From positions 38,972,101-39,036,100 of the forward strand of contig OX638371.1 in assembly GCA_951812925.1 (NCBI GenBank): a DNA stretch of 64,000 nucleotides, read 5' to 3'. The notes beneath the pieces were generated by a model. That model made no database searches, was not told where the DNA came from, and was given only the letters and a program-made list of their open reading frames with translations. Below are positions 52,301 to 62,364 of this stretch, piece by piece. This stretch comes from Calliopum simillimum (Eukaryota; Arthropoda; Insecta; Diptera; Lauxaniidae). The position numbers were made by a program, and so were the translations under genes. Numbering within the stretch: the first letter of the stretch is position 1; each line of letters begins with the position of its first letter.

Positions 52301-53460
52301 AAAATAAAATAAAAATTGAGTGAAGAAAAAATCGCAGAATTGAAAAAAAGGAATTATTTTCTTTAGCAATAAAGTGGTAACGTGTGTTCATAATTTAGAG
52401 TAACACTTTTTATTTGTTATTCAGCTCGTTACCCAGATCGTTAATAACTCTTATATTAAAATCAAAGAGAGTCAGGCCAAATTTTATTTATTGTTTTATT
52501 TTCCGTAAACAAAACGAAATTTTGCTTTTGGCGCATTGTGAAGCTCAAAAGCCAAAATTACTTAAGCCAACTACATAACTCGTTTCTCGTTCTAATGGCT
52601 ATCTTACCAATTGATATTAAAGAAAAAAGCCACTCAAGAAAAATCAATAACACGACGAAAAGTAGTGGAAGGCTAAAATACAATATACAATTGGTGGATG
52701 GTGTTAGCGCGTATGATATTTTTTTGGTATTAAATAGTTTCTGTATTTGTAACTAGAAAATGTTTTGATAGGAATGAATGAACAAATATCTTACCAAATT
52801 AAAAATGTATCCTTTGGATGGATTTTATTGCTTTGTATTCCATGTAACGTAAAATACTTTGTTTCGTTTGATTACTAATTTTGTTTTTTGTACTTTTTTG
52901 TTTATAAAATTGATTGGAAATGTGATTTTTGCGACAGACGTAAGTGTACTCCCGTGCTTCTTACATTTATGGTGTCAACTAGGGGGAAGGGGGGTCAGGT
53001 AGGTACATATATTTCTATATATTGTATTTTTTTTTTCTTTTCTTTATTCTATTAATACACTTGTTATGTTACACAATAAGAACGAACGCACACACACACA
53101 CACGCGAATATGCAGACTTAAAAATGGCTAAAAGCAAAACTAGCAAAAGCCAATCAACTGCAATACGCGTATGTATATTTTACCATTCAAAATTCACCAT
53201 AGAAATTTTCCTGAATACTCGTGTATTCGGTATATAAAATCAATAAAACCGTAAATGATGAATTTAGATTTTACTTTTTTCTTCAATTTTGTTTCACTTG
53301 TATTTTGAGTAGAATTCATATGCAGAACTTTGGAAAAACTCTTAAGAATCACAAGCCACCATGTTAGATATTTTAAAATATTGATTTTTCTTATTAATTT
53401 TATTAAATTTTTTATTAAAAATCTATTTTTAATTTGATTCAAGCAGCAGCAGCAGCACAG
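52301..53460 (+). other. Intergenic sequence with simple repeats; possible short exon
   Basis: Includes an AC dinucleotide run (about 53089-53104) and a CAGCAGCAGCAGCA run (53444-53457). At 53124 a short frame MAKSKTSKSQSTAIR precedes CGC|GTATGT, a possible donor. No partner exon was identified, so it is not called as a gene. Confidence 0.3.
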
Positions 53461-53948
53461 TTATGATTTTCTCTCTGCAAAGCCGACCGCATCAGAGGTA
53501 GATACTAAATACGAATACTGGCTCTTGGTTGTTGGCCACTTGCGACTTGAACAACAGATAGATAGATACCAACATATACCAGAAAACAACGACTTGTTGT
53601 TGTTTTTGTTGCAGTATTCGTATTGTACTTTCAGTGCCCATAACCAGTTTAGAGCGCGCACCCAACAGAACAATACGGTGATGATGATGGCAATGGCGAT
53701 AATGATGTTTGAGCTGTAGCATAATGTCAGAGCAGCATTAGCATTGAGAACGTACTCTCTCATATGAGTAGTATATATGTAATGATATATCGTGAGTAAA
53801 AGTCGAGAATAGGCAACAACATGAAAAAACCACCACCTTAACTCAAAGCATGAACATGGCTCAGCCAGTGAACCAACAAGCCAGCATACCCAACACCACG
53901 ACACTGCCGCCGCCGCCGCATCTTCTCCACTTGCCCGCACTTGTCTAG
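53461..53948. other. Locally GC-richer, CpG-containing segment
   Basis: Contrasts with the surrounding AT-rich DNA. A 30-codon frame at 53856-53948 (+) reads MAQPVNQQASIPNTTTLPPP. A longer minus-strand frame is low-complexity and hydrophobic without domain features. It could be a 5' UTR or promoter region of a gene outside the window. No function assigned. Confidence 0.3.
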
Positions 53949-54569
53949 GGTTTTGTATTTTATTTTTGTTTTCAATTTTTCATCATTCGAGATACCCATA
54001 TGAAAATATGTGTGTATACACTTCGTTCGTATTTACATCGACGTCAATATCAAAACAAAAAGGTGGTAAGACCTATCTACATTGTACGTACATACATCTG
54101 TACGTATCTGCTTGCGTATCTACAAAGTGTTTTGTGCGCAAATACCGCCATTCTTCAATTCGACAATACCATGATGCTCCATGCTACCAATGTTTTCGTG
54201 AGTGTGTATTTTGTGTTAAGCAATACAGCAGTGATTCCTAGTTTGAATTGAATTTATGTATATGACCCGTAACGAGGGGTCAAATGTAAAACACAATCTT
54301 TTTTACCGATACACTACTCTACCTTTTTTTCTTTTTCATCAATATAGAAAATCATTTTCATATCAATTAGTGTAATTTTAATGAGCGTATTCCTCGAAGA
54401 ACTCTTAGAAAAGATTTTGGAAATTCCATTACCTATTACTCCTGAAAATCTGAAAACTAGTGTTTTTGTCACTTTTGTGAGCTGATGATTTTCTCAAATT
54501 TTTTATTAAGATCTCAAAAATGCTCGCAAAGAGTTTAAATCATATAACAAAAACAATATCTCAAACAAA

Positions 54570-54763
54570 CAAAATTCTGGCGTTATTTCCATTTTGTTTT
54601 GGAAATAAATATATTTCCTAGTTAATTTTTGGGCTTTATTTCCCAAAATTTATCGCCGAAAATTTTGGGCTTTATTTCAAAAAAAATTTTCTAGCGTTAT
54701 TTCCTACGGCGTGATTTCCTTTATGTAAGCCATATAACTTTTGGAAATAACGCCAGAATTTTG
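54570..54763. mobile_element. MITE with CAAAATTCTGGCG ends
   Basis: 194 bp with ends CAAAATTCTGGCGTTATTTC and GAAATAACGCCAGAATTTTG. Internal GGGCTTTATTTC and GCGTTATTTCC repeats. Non-coding. Confidence 0.85.
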
Positions 54764-55044
54764 TATGGAGATTTTTCTGCGCACAAAAAAGTTTAGTGTA
54801 AATTTAACACTATTTTGATGTTGTGATGAGGTAAGCTTGATCCAGTAATCAGATGCTACGTGTAAACGAGATCAAGTTACTCAAATTAAATAGTTTCGAG
54901 TTAATTTTTCGGAAATCGCCAACAAAGTCTGTCGTCAAGCTTTTCCCAAGAAAGTTGTGGAGAGAAAACAAGACCATCGGAAAGGATGCAAACCTTTTAA
55001 TTGCCCTATTCTTCCTGAAGGAACTACAAGACAATACATACATA

Positions 55045-56218
55045 GGTTACCGGACATAATCCCAACGGACATAATCCCCATTTCGTAAATGGGGATTATG
55101 TCCGAAAATTTTTCGGTCATAATCCCCATTTTGGCCATGGGGGTTATGTCCGCAAATTTTTCGGACATAATCCCAATGGGGGTTATGTCCGAAAAATTTA
55201 ATTAAGATTGAACAAAATTTTTGCAATAATCCATTTAAAAAATTTATATAGTGTTGGATGTTATAGACTGATCCGCGGCCGAAGGCCGCCGCGAAGCCAG
55301 TGTTGGATTTTTGGGAGTTTTAAATCCTGAGCTGCGGCCGCAGGCCGCCCACTTACCCCTACCCTTATGTAAAATTACTGTGGAATTTTTGGGAGTTGTA
55401 AATCCTGAGCTGCTCTGTGGTCAATAACAAAATATCGTTATGGGGACTATGTCCGTTTTTTCCTGGGGATTATGTCCGAAATACTTGCGGACATAATCCC
55501 CATTGAAAAAATGGGGATTATGTCCGAATAACTTGCGGACATAATCCCCATATCGTGAATGGGGATTATGTCCGTGGGGATTATGTCACGGCACCACATA
55601 CATACAGTGGCTCACAAAAGTATTCGGAATTTGAAAATTTTTTAAAGAATCATAAAAATTTTTAATTAATTTTTAAATAATATTTTAAAAACGAAATCAA
55701 AGAATAATCCAAAAGTATTGGCTATACTCTCAAAAATCAATTTACAATTAGTTTGCGGTAACTCAGTACAGTTTTGTCAGTTTTGTTTAAAGTCACGGAC
55801 TTCGTTTTTAAGAAAAATCAAGATGGGAAGAAAATCAAATGAAACCACTCTTGAAAAAAAAAAAAATAAAAATTCAGTGCGTGAGGATTGAACACTCCTT
55901 TAGGAGATTACAAGCGGTGCTGGAAGAAGTATTTCGACTATCCACAGCGTTATACAAAGAAACACGTGCCAAAATTCACAACGCTTTGGTAGTTTATCGA
56001 AACTAGGTATTCGAGACAGGTCGGATGTCATACGAAAAACTAAAACATCCAACACTATATAATTTTTTTAAATGGATTATTGCAAAAATTTTGTTCAATC
56101 TTAATTAAATTTTTCGGACATAACCCCCATTTGCGGACATAACCCCCATGGCCAAAATGGGGATTATGACCGAAAAATTTTCGGACATAATCCCCATTAA
56201 GGATTAAGTCCGGTAACC
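55045..56218. mobile_element. Foldback element built from an iterated GGACATAATCCCCAT motif
   Basis: Ends GGTTACCGGAC / GTCCGGTAACC with ATA on both sides. About 18 copies of GGACATAATCCCCAT, in both orientations, cluster at 55055-55192, 55440-55590 and 56110-56215. The inner arm GTGTTGGATGTT (about 55252) pairs with AACATCCAACAC-like sequence at 56043. The centre holds CGGCCGAAGGCCGCCG-type GC-rich palindromes and a direct repeat GTAAATCCTGAGCTGC. A Tc1 relic is inserted near 55614. Confidence 0.82.
55614..56035 (+). pseudogene. Tc1-like element relic
   Basis: Starts CAGTGGCTCACAAAAGTATT after TA. A frame at about 55823 reads MGRKSNETTLEK, the usual N-terminus of one Tc1-like group, followed by broken HTH residues (RRLQAVLEEVFRLSTALYKE). 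The catalytic domain and right end are missing. Confidence 0.6.
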
Positions 56219-56754
56219 ATATTTAACGTGCTCGTGATCCAAAGCCCAATATACCTAATCTTATTTTGAATATATTGAATATTTTTGCTAAACTATTTGG
56301 AAACAAAAATATTTCTCTTTTATTCTAATAGCCCGCGTTACTCTGTGATTTAAGGCATCATGGTTATGAGCTAGAATTAGTAGTTGAGATCCGCTGTAAA
56401 ACAGGTTCTCATTGAAGACTCTGCTTGCGTTTTGTTTTTTTTTTTTACTTTTTTCAAAGCGTTTATTTTTAAAAATCGAGTTTCGGCCAACTATCCCCCT
56501 AATAAGAGGCAAATGACGATTTGTGAAAAACAAAGAGAGCGAGAGGTTTACAGTGTGGTGAGTATTCACTGTTGGTAACTCTCAATGTTAAATCTAGTGT
56601 TGCTGCTTCTTGATTTTTTTTTGTTGAAGAAATTTTGTTTTTCGGATTTATTCATTTATTCAATATTTTATTTTGACTAATTTAGTGATCAACAATAAGT
56701 GATTAAATCTTGATCCATACAAATTAAATTTTTGTTCTAAGTATTGTATTAATT

Positions 56755-57065
56755 TAGTACGAGGACTGCTCGAAAAGTTTCGGAAATCTAGTGCCCCTAG
56801 TGTTTTCCGCCGCAAATTTTTATGACAGTTGAAAAGTTTGACACTTTTAGGGTAAGTAGCGTCAGACGTCATGCGCTCAAACCATTTGTTGAAAAAGATG
56901 TTAGCTCTAATAGCTTAAACACAATTGAAGCGTACGAAGAATTTCGCAAGACGAATATTCGCCATCAAAATTAAAACACACAAGAGTGTATGAAACTGAA
57001 AACGACCGCACCGGACGGCCAAATTCCCCCGATGAATATTCGTTGCAATAGAACTAGTTTCAGAA
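56755..57065 (+). pseudogene. Mariner-like relic
   Basis: Begins near ACGAGGACTGCTCGAAAAGT, a typical mariner-like terminus. Further on, broken frames give YETENDRTGRPNSP-type linker wording. Heavily decayed. Confidence 0.4.
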
Positions 57066-59025
57066 CTAATTTTTAGGCGGCAGCGATTTTTTAAAATGTC
57101 AAACTGGAAAATTACGTTTTAAATATAAAACTTGTTATGCTTTACCTGTCCGGTCCGAGTGGTAAGTACGCGGCGGCATGGTTAGTTGTCTTCGGCTAGC
57201 TCTATCGGGTAATGGCGTGGTTCTTGTACCTACCGAAACGGAGCAGCATAATCATAGCAAAAATTTCGTCATGCCATATAAATAAAATACCATACAGAGC
57301 AAAATTAAAAATCAAAGTAACCGATTCAAAACGTTCGTTATTTTTTTCTCTAAAATGTGACGAGTTGTAATGTCACACTAAGTGCAATTTTTCCCACCCA
57401 CTAATCTGAGAAAACTAGATTAGCACACCAATGGCAATCACAAGCACTCTATAGTTTCATATGACTGCCCCTTAACTAAAACACAGCACGTCTGCTTACT
57501 TACTTTCACATTCTATCTTTGTCAGCGTTCCCATATAAAAAAAATTTAGTTCATTTTTAAATTTAATTTATTAAAAAAAATCATTTTTCTCAGTGTATTT
57601 TTGGATATGAAATTATTCTGAACTTAAATACTATGTCAAATTGATGCATCACTTGAATTACTTTTAAAAAAAATGTTGTTTTAATTTGTTTGAAGTATAT
57701 TAGTTTTCTTTTTGATTTTACAAAAAAAAGTTATTTAGTCGTTTTAATTTGTTAAATTCTTTTAATGTAACATTAGTTGTAATTTTTAGATTAGATTTAA
57801 AATACTCGTATTTATTATTGTAGGAAAATTAAATATAATCATAAAAGTTAAAATATCTTACATACTTTAAATTTCTGCCATTGATGAATAAACGTTGACC
57901 ACTGTAGTAAAATCTGCAAACGTTGAAAGCCGAAATTTGCATGAAAGCAACGAAAACAAAAATCCAATTGGAATGGACAAAGCAGCATCAAAGTGTGTGA
58001 CGTCAATTGCGACACTCGAAATATAATGACAACATGGACAACCAAAAAGAAAACTTCTTTCTTTGCTTTCTCTTTTTAGTTTATTTAAACTAAATTATTT
58101 CATTTTCCACTTATTTAGTTCAACTTTTAGAATATATTTCTTTTAATCATATAGGACTTCGATTAAAAATTATTTAAAAACAGTTCACAAAAACTTGTAC
58201 TTAAACGTCTGTGCAAGCAAAGTTCACAGCTGTACGTTTGCAAATTTCTTTTGGGCTGTACAGATTGACATACATACTTATATGTATATGCGTGTATGCG
58301 TATAAAATTGTTAAAAATGGCGAAGCTCTATATAAAATTTGCATACCAAAAAAAATTTAACATTTTAAATGATAGTTCTTTTATCATTTTCACATTAATT
58401 CCAGCAATTTTATAGTTTTAGTTTAATGCACAATTGTTTCGTAAATCACAGCGCACTACACAAAGTACATACTTTTGTAAAGCATTTTCTTTTAACACTT
58501 TTTTCTTTCGTTCTTTTCTTTCAAAATTGATTTTTCTTTGGTTTATTCAGTTTTTATTCAAAATTTAAAAATTCTTTTTCTTTAATGGTAATTATGATTT
58601 TCATTTTAGCACTTCTATTTTTTTTTAACTTAACTTCCATTTTTCTTTTTTATTAACTTTTTTTGTTTCACGCTGCCGAATTAAGAAGAAAGCTACCGCC
58701 GTCAAACTCCAAAACTCAACTGACTCGTCGGTTTTTTTTACGAATCAACCACACAGTCATAAAAAACAAAAGGCTTCAGCATGAAGTTGGTTCTGAATGT
58801 GCAGGGTTACTCAAAAAAAAGGTGGCATTAAAATTTTGTTACATTGATGTTGAAAAATCCGTAACAAAAACTGCTTCGTTATGAGATATTTCGATAAAAC
58901 GAACAGGAAAAGGATTTAAGCTCATACCAAGCTTGAAGTAAAAAAAAAATATTGAAGGCCTACTGTACAAAATATTGTATGCTTAACGTGGGGCACGACC
59001 TACGAATAGCCGGGCATAAAAGTTT
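57066..59025. other. Flank of the retrotransposon; LTR not resolved
   Basis: Should contain the 3' LTR of the minus-strand retrotransposon if it is complete, but no second copy is available in the window to define it. A palindromic CRE TGACGTCA lies at 57998-58005. No supported gene. Confidence 0.35.
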
Positions 59026-62000
59026 TTAAGGACGAACGTCAGAAGCGTGAAAACGTCCAGTATAATTGCCTTGAAGGTCTTCTAGTTCGTAGAGTGAATT
59101 TCCAATCTTCTTTTTAATCCGACATTTAACAAATTTTGGGCAAAACTTCGCATTTATTCCTTTTTGACAGTTACTTTGAACATGGTTCTTGCGAAATACT
59201 TCTTGACCTTCACGATAACTTATTGGTTTTGAACGAGTGTTATAAGTTTTTGTGGCCTTTTCGTGCGCAATCTCAAGATTTTTACTGATTTTATCTCTAA
59301 TTCGATTTAGGCGATCGGCATTATGTTCTACTTCGATCTGATCGTTTCTGAGGCTACTCAATTTTTCGAGAATTTTGTACGAGGATCCATGCTGACACAT
59401 ATTTTGGCCAAAGAGAGCAAAGTAAGGTGAACACTTAATGGCAGAGTGAAAATCACTTCGCAAAATAGAAAGAATCTGTGGAATATGCCGGTCCCAATTT
59501 GTGTGATCTTTATCGTTTTGAAGAAAATATCGAATTTTAGCTATGATTTCCCTGTTAGCTCTCTCGGAAGCGTTGGCCTGTGGTGAATATAGGCCAGTTT
59601 TTATATGAGTAATACCGTAGTCTGAAAGGAATTTTTGCATTTCTTTGGAAACAAATTGTTTCCCGTTATCACTATGGAAAAACTGAGGAACCCCGAAAGA
59701 TGGAAAAACATCATTTTGCAAGAAATCGATAACATTGATTGAAGTTGCTGCACGCATAGGCTTCAAGAAAACATACTTCGAGAAATGATCAATGGTGATA
59801 AAAAGACTACAATTTTTCTTTTTGGAGCAAGTATAAGGACCTAAAAAATCAGAATAAAGGCGCTGAAATGGGCGTTCAGTAACGAAAGGGTTTCCCATTG
59901 GAGGTCTTAAGATTTGGTTCGGAGCCTTTATGCTTTTGCAATGGTCACAATTTTGCACATAAGTCTTAACATCTCGTGCCATCGAGGGCCAAAAATATTT
60001 CTGTCTGGCTCTAGCAAGGGTTTTTGCATACCCACCGTGGCAACTCAAAGTTGAATCATGAGCAGCTTTTATAACGCTTTCAGTTAACGACATAGGAATC
60101 CACAACCGCCAAAGATCATCTTCTTCACCTTCATCACCCTGTCGGAATTTAACCCTTTTGTACACAAAGTTATCGGATACACAAAGATCTGGTAAAATAT
60201 CTTTCTTATCAATGACAGTTTTTCGTAAACTTTGGTACTCATCATTTTCGAATGCAGGGGAATCCAAATTAACTTCAACGGGAAAATCGGAAAATCCTAA
60301 CTCATCAACGTCGAACCGGGAAAGCGTATCCGGGACAACATTAAGCGAACCCTTTCGGTGTTCCATTCTAAAATCAAAACGTTGCAGCTTTAAGCTCCAA
60401 CGAGCCAACCTCCCACTCAAGTCTTTCTGCGTCATAAGCCACTTGAGACTTGAGTGGTCAGTAACAATTCGAAAAGGTAAACCCTCAACGTAGGGTCGGA
60501 ATCTCTTGACACAAACAACGGCCGCCATGCACTCTAACTCCGTAACTGTATAGTTACGTTGTGCTTTATTCAGCTTTTGTGATACAAAAGCAATTGGGCG
60601 TTCTTTCCCTTCATCGTCAATTTGATACAAGACACCGCCAACACCTATCGTGGAAGCATCGCACTGAATTATGAACTCGCGATTAAAATCAGGCTGAGCC
60701 AGTACAGGAGCAGATGACAGAGCAATTTTAAGTTTTTCGAAAGAATCGATGGCCTCAGAAGTCAGATGGAAAGACTTAGGTGATTTTCGAAGACAGTCAG
60801 TCAGGGGTCCCGCAAGATCAGCAAAGTTACTTATAAATGATCGATACCAATTTGCCATGCCAATGAAACGTCGTACTTGTTTAGGAGTCTTAGGTAACGG
60901 AAAGTCTTTAATTGCTTCAACCTTTTCAGGATCCACTTTAAGACATCCGTGCCCGATACGATATCCCAAGTATTTAATTTCTTTTTGGCAAAATTTGCTT
61001 TTTTCGACGTTTATTGTCAAATTGGCATCTCGGAGACATTTTGCCACCTCACTTAATAGATTTAGGTGGGATTCAAAATCAGGACTACAAACCAAAAGAT
61101 CGTCTAGATAGACGAAGACGTTTTCCCTAAATTTCGATGGTATAGCTTTGTCCATCAATCTGCTCATAGACTGGGGACCATTGCACAGTCCAAAAGGCAT
61201 AACCTTGAAGTGGTACAATGGTTTCCCAGGAATAGCAAAAGCCGTTTTCTCTTTAGACGATTCTGAAAGTTTTATCTGAAAGAATGCATCTTTCAGATCT
61301 ATTCCGCTAATGAAATGAGTATCCTTGAGCCTACTGAGCAAGCCATTAATGTGTGGTAAAGGATATGAATCTTTTTTAGTCACTGAGTTGACCTTCCTTG
61401 AATCTATGCAAAGTCTCACCTTTCCGGGCTTGCGAACTAACACAACTGGGCTACACCATGGAGAGTTTGACTCTTCAATCACACCCATTTTTAGCAATCG
61501 ATCAAGTTCTTTGTAAGCCTCTTCTTGCCTCGGTGGTGATAAAGGAAAATGTCTCGATTTAATTGGTACTGCATCGCCAGTATCAATGTGATGTTCAAGT
61601 AACGGTGTACAACCCAAACCAAGTTTGCTAAAAGACGGAAATTGCATAATAACTTTATCAAGCTCAAGTTTTTGTTTAGGGCTCAAGTCATGAAAATTTG
61701 AACAATCAGTGATTTCTAAGTTGAGAGAAGAAATCTGAGGAATAATTTCTGGAGCTAAGGCAAAAACGCGCCAAAAATCAACACCGAAGTATGCTTCTTG
61801 CGTCAAAGATGGAACAATGTAAAAATTAATCTTTTCGACAACATTTTTGAAGGTCACTGGAAGAGAACAGAAACCTAAAACTTTCTGTTTTGCTCCATCG
61901 GCAGTTGAAATGGAAGATCTCAAAGGTTTAATTTGAACGTTATTTTGCTCCAAAAAAGAAATACTATTCTTTCCCAGTATGGAAACATTTGCCCCGGAAT

Positions 62001-62364
62001 CCAGTAAACCAATTACAAATTTATCAAAAATTTTAACTTTGGCAAAGGGACGATCATCATCACTAACACACAACTTCGTGGACTCTAATATTTTTCGATA
62101 ATGTTTACGCTTAGAATACCTTAGTCTGCAGCTTGCAATATTTTTGGATGGAACGAATTTATTTTCGAAAATCTGGGATTTAACATATTCATAACAATGT
62201 TTACGTTCATGAAGGCTTGGCCTTTCAATATTTGTTTGACAAGAAGCTTCACGAAATTTTGGTTTTAAAATTGAAATATTTGGACTTGAATTTATATTAA
62301 ACTCGGGGATTGGTGGGATGAACGAGAGTCCCCGGTGGCCATCTCGCTCCGTTTCAAGTTTCCC
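59026..62364 (-). CDS. pol: Ty3/gypsy retrotransposon pol polyprotein (protease-RT-RNaseH-integrase)
   Basis: Open for 1112 codons from the -1 slippage site at 62364 to the TAA at 59028-59026. Domains by pol residue: aspartic protease around LLDSGANVSILG (Asp about 122), reverse transcriptase with ISGIDLKDAF (356) and YLDD (421-422), RNase H with QCDAST (569) and VTDHSS (636). The integrase has a His-His-Cys-Cys zinc region (769-809) and catalytic YSDF (839), HSDNG (899) and ASER (934). The order protease-RT-RNaseH-integrase and the PQANASER wording fit Metaviridae, perhaps the mdg3 lineage. No env frame follows. No ATG start is needed if translated as Gag-Pol by frameshifting. No disabling mutation was seen. 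Confidence 0.95.
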   Translation of the reverse strand, partial: GKLETERDGHRGLSFIPPIPEFNINSSPNISILKPKFREASCQTNIERPSLHERKHCYEYVKSQIFENKFVPSKNIASCRLRYSKRKHYRKILESTKLCVSDDDRPFAKVKIFDKFVIGLLDSGANVSILGKNSISFLEQNNVQIKPLRSSISTADGAKQKVLGFCSLPVTFKNVVEKINFYIVPSLTQEAYFGVDFWRVFALAPEIIPQISSLNLEITDCSNFHDLSPKQKLELDKVIMQFPSFSKLGLGCTPLLEHHIDTGDAVPIKSRHFPLSPPRQEEAYKELDRLLKMGVIEESNSPWCSPVVLVRKPGKVRLCIDSRKVNSVTKKDSYPLPHINGLLSRLKDTHFISGIDLKDAFFQIKLSESSKEKTAFAIPGKPLYHFKVMPFGLCNGPQSMSRLMDKAIPSKFRENVFVYLDDLLVCSPDFESHLNLLSEVAKCLRDANLTINVEKSKFCQKEIKYLGYRIGHGCLKVDPEKVEAIKDFPLPKTPKQVRRFIGMANWYRSFISNFADLAGPLTDCLRKSPKSFHLTSEAIDSFEKLKIALSSAPVLAQPDFNREFIIQCDASTIGVGGVLYQIDDEGKERPIAFVSQKLNKAQRNYTVTELECMAAVVCVKRFRPYVEGLPFRIVTDHSSLKWLMTQKDLSGRLARWSLKLQRFDFRMEHRKGSLNVVPDTLSRFDVDELGFSDFPVEVNLDSPAFENDEYQSLRKTVIDKKDILPDLCVSDNFVYKRVKFRQGDEGEEDDLWRLWIPMSLTESVIKAAHDSTLSCHGGYAKTLARARQKYFWPSMARDVKTYVQNCDHCKSIKAPNQILRPPMGNPFVTERPFQRLYSDFLGPYTCSKKKNCSLFITIDHFSKYVFLKPMRAATSINVIDFLQNDVFPSFGVPQFFHSDNGKQFVSKEMQKFLSDYGITHIKTGLYSPQANASERANREIIAKIRYFLQNDKDHTNWDRHIPQILSILRSDFHSAIKCSPYFALFGQNMCQHGSSYKILEKLSSLRNDQIEVEHNADRLNRIRDKISKNLEIAHEKATKTYNTRSKPISYREGQEVFRKNHVQSNCQKGINAKFCPKFVKCRIKKKIGNSLYELEDLQGNYTGRFHASDVRP

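Noticed and set aside
52538..52756. 72-codon plus-strand ORF
   Set aside because: No recognisable domain, no splice or promoter context, and composition like the AT-rich background.
53124..53170. First exon MAKSKTSKSQSTAIR
   Set aside because: It has a possible donor after it but no identifiable partner exon or family match.
53461..53940. 159-codon minus-strand ORF
   Set aside because: Low-complexity hydrophobic translation of CAG/CCG-rich DNA; no domain, no splice context, opposite to the better small frame.
55045..56218. CRISPR-like spaced repeats
   Set aside because: The motif alternates orientation, spacing is irregular, the genome is eukaryotic and no cas genes are present.
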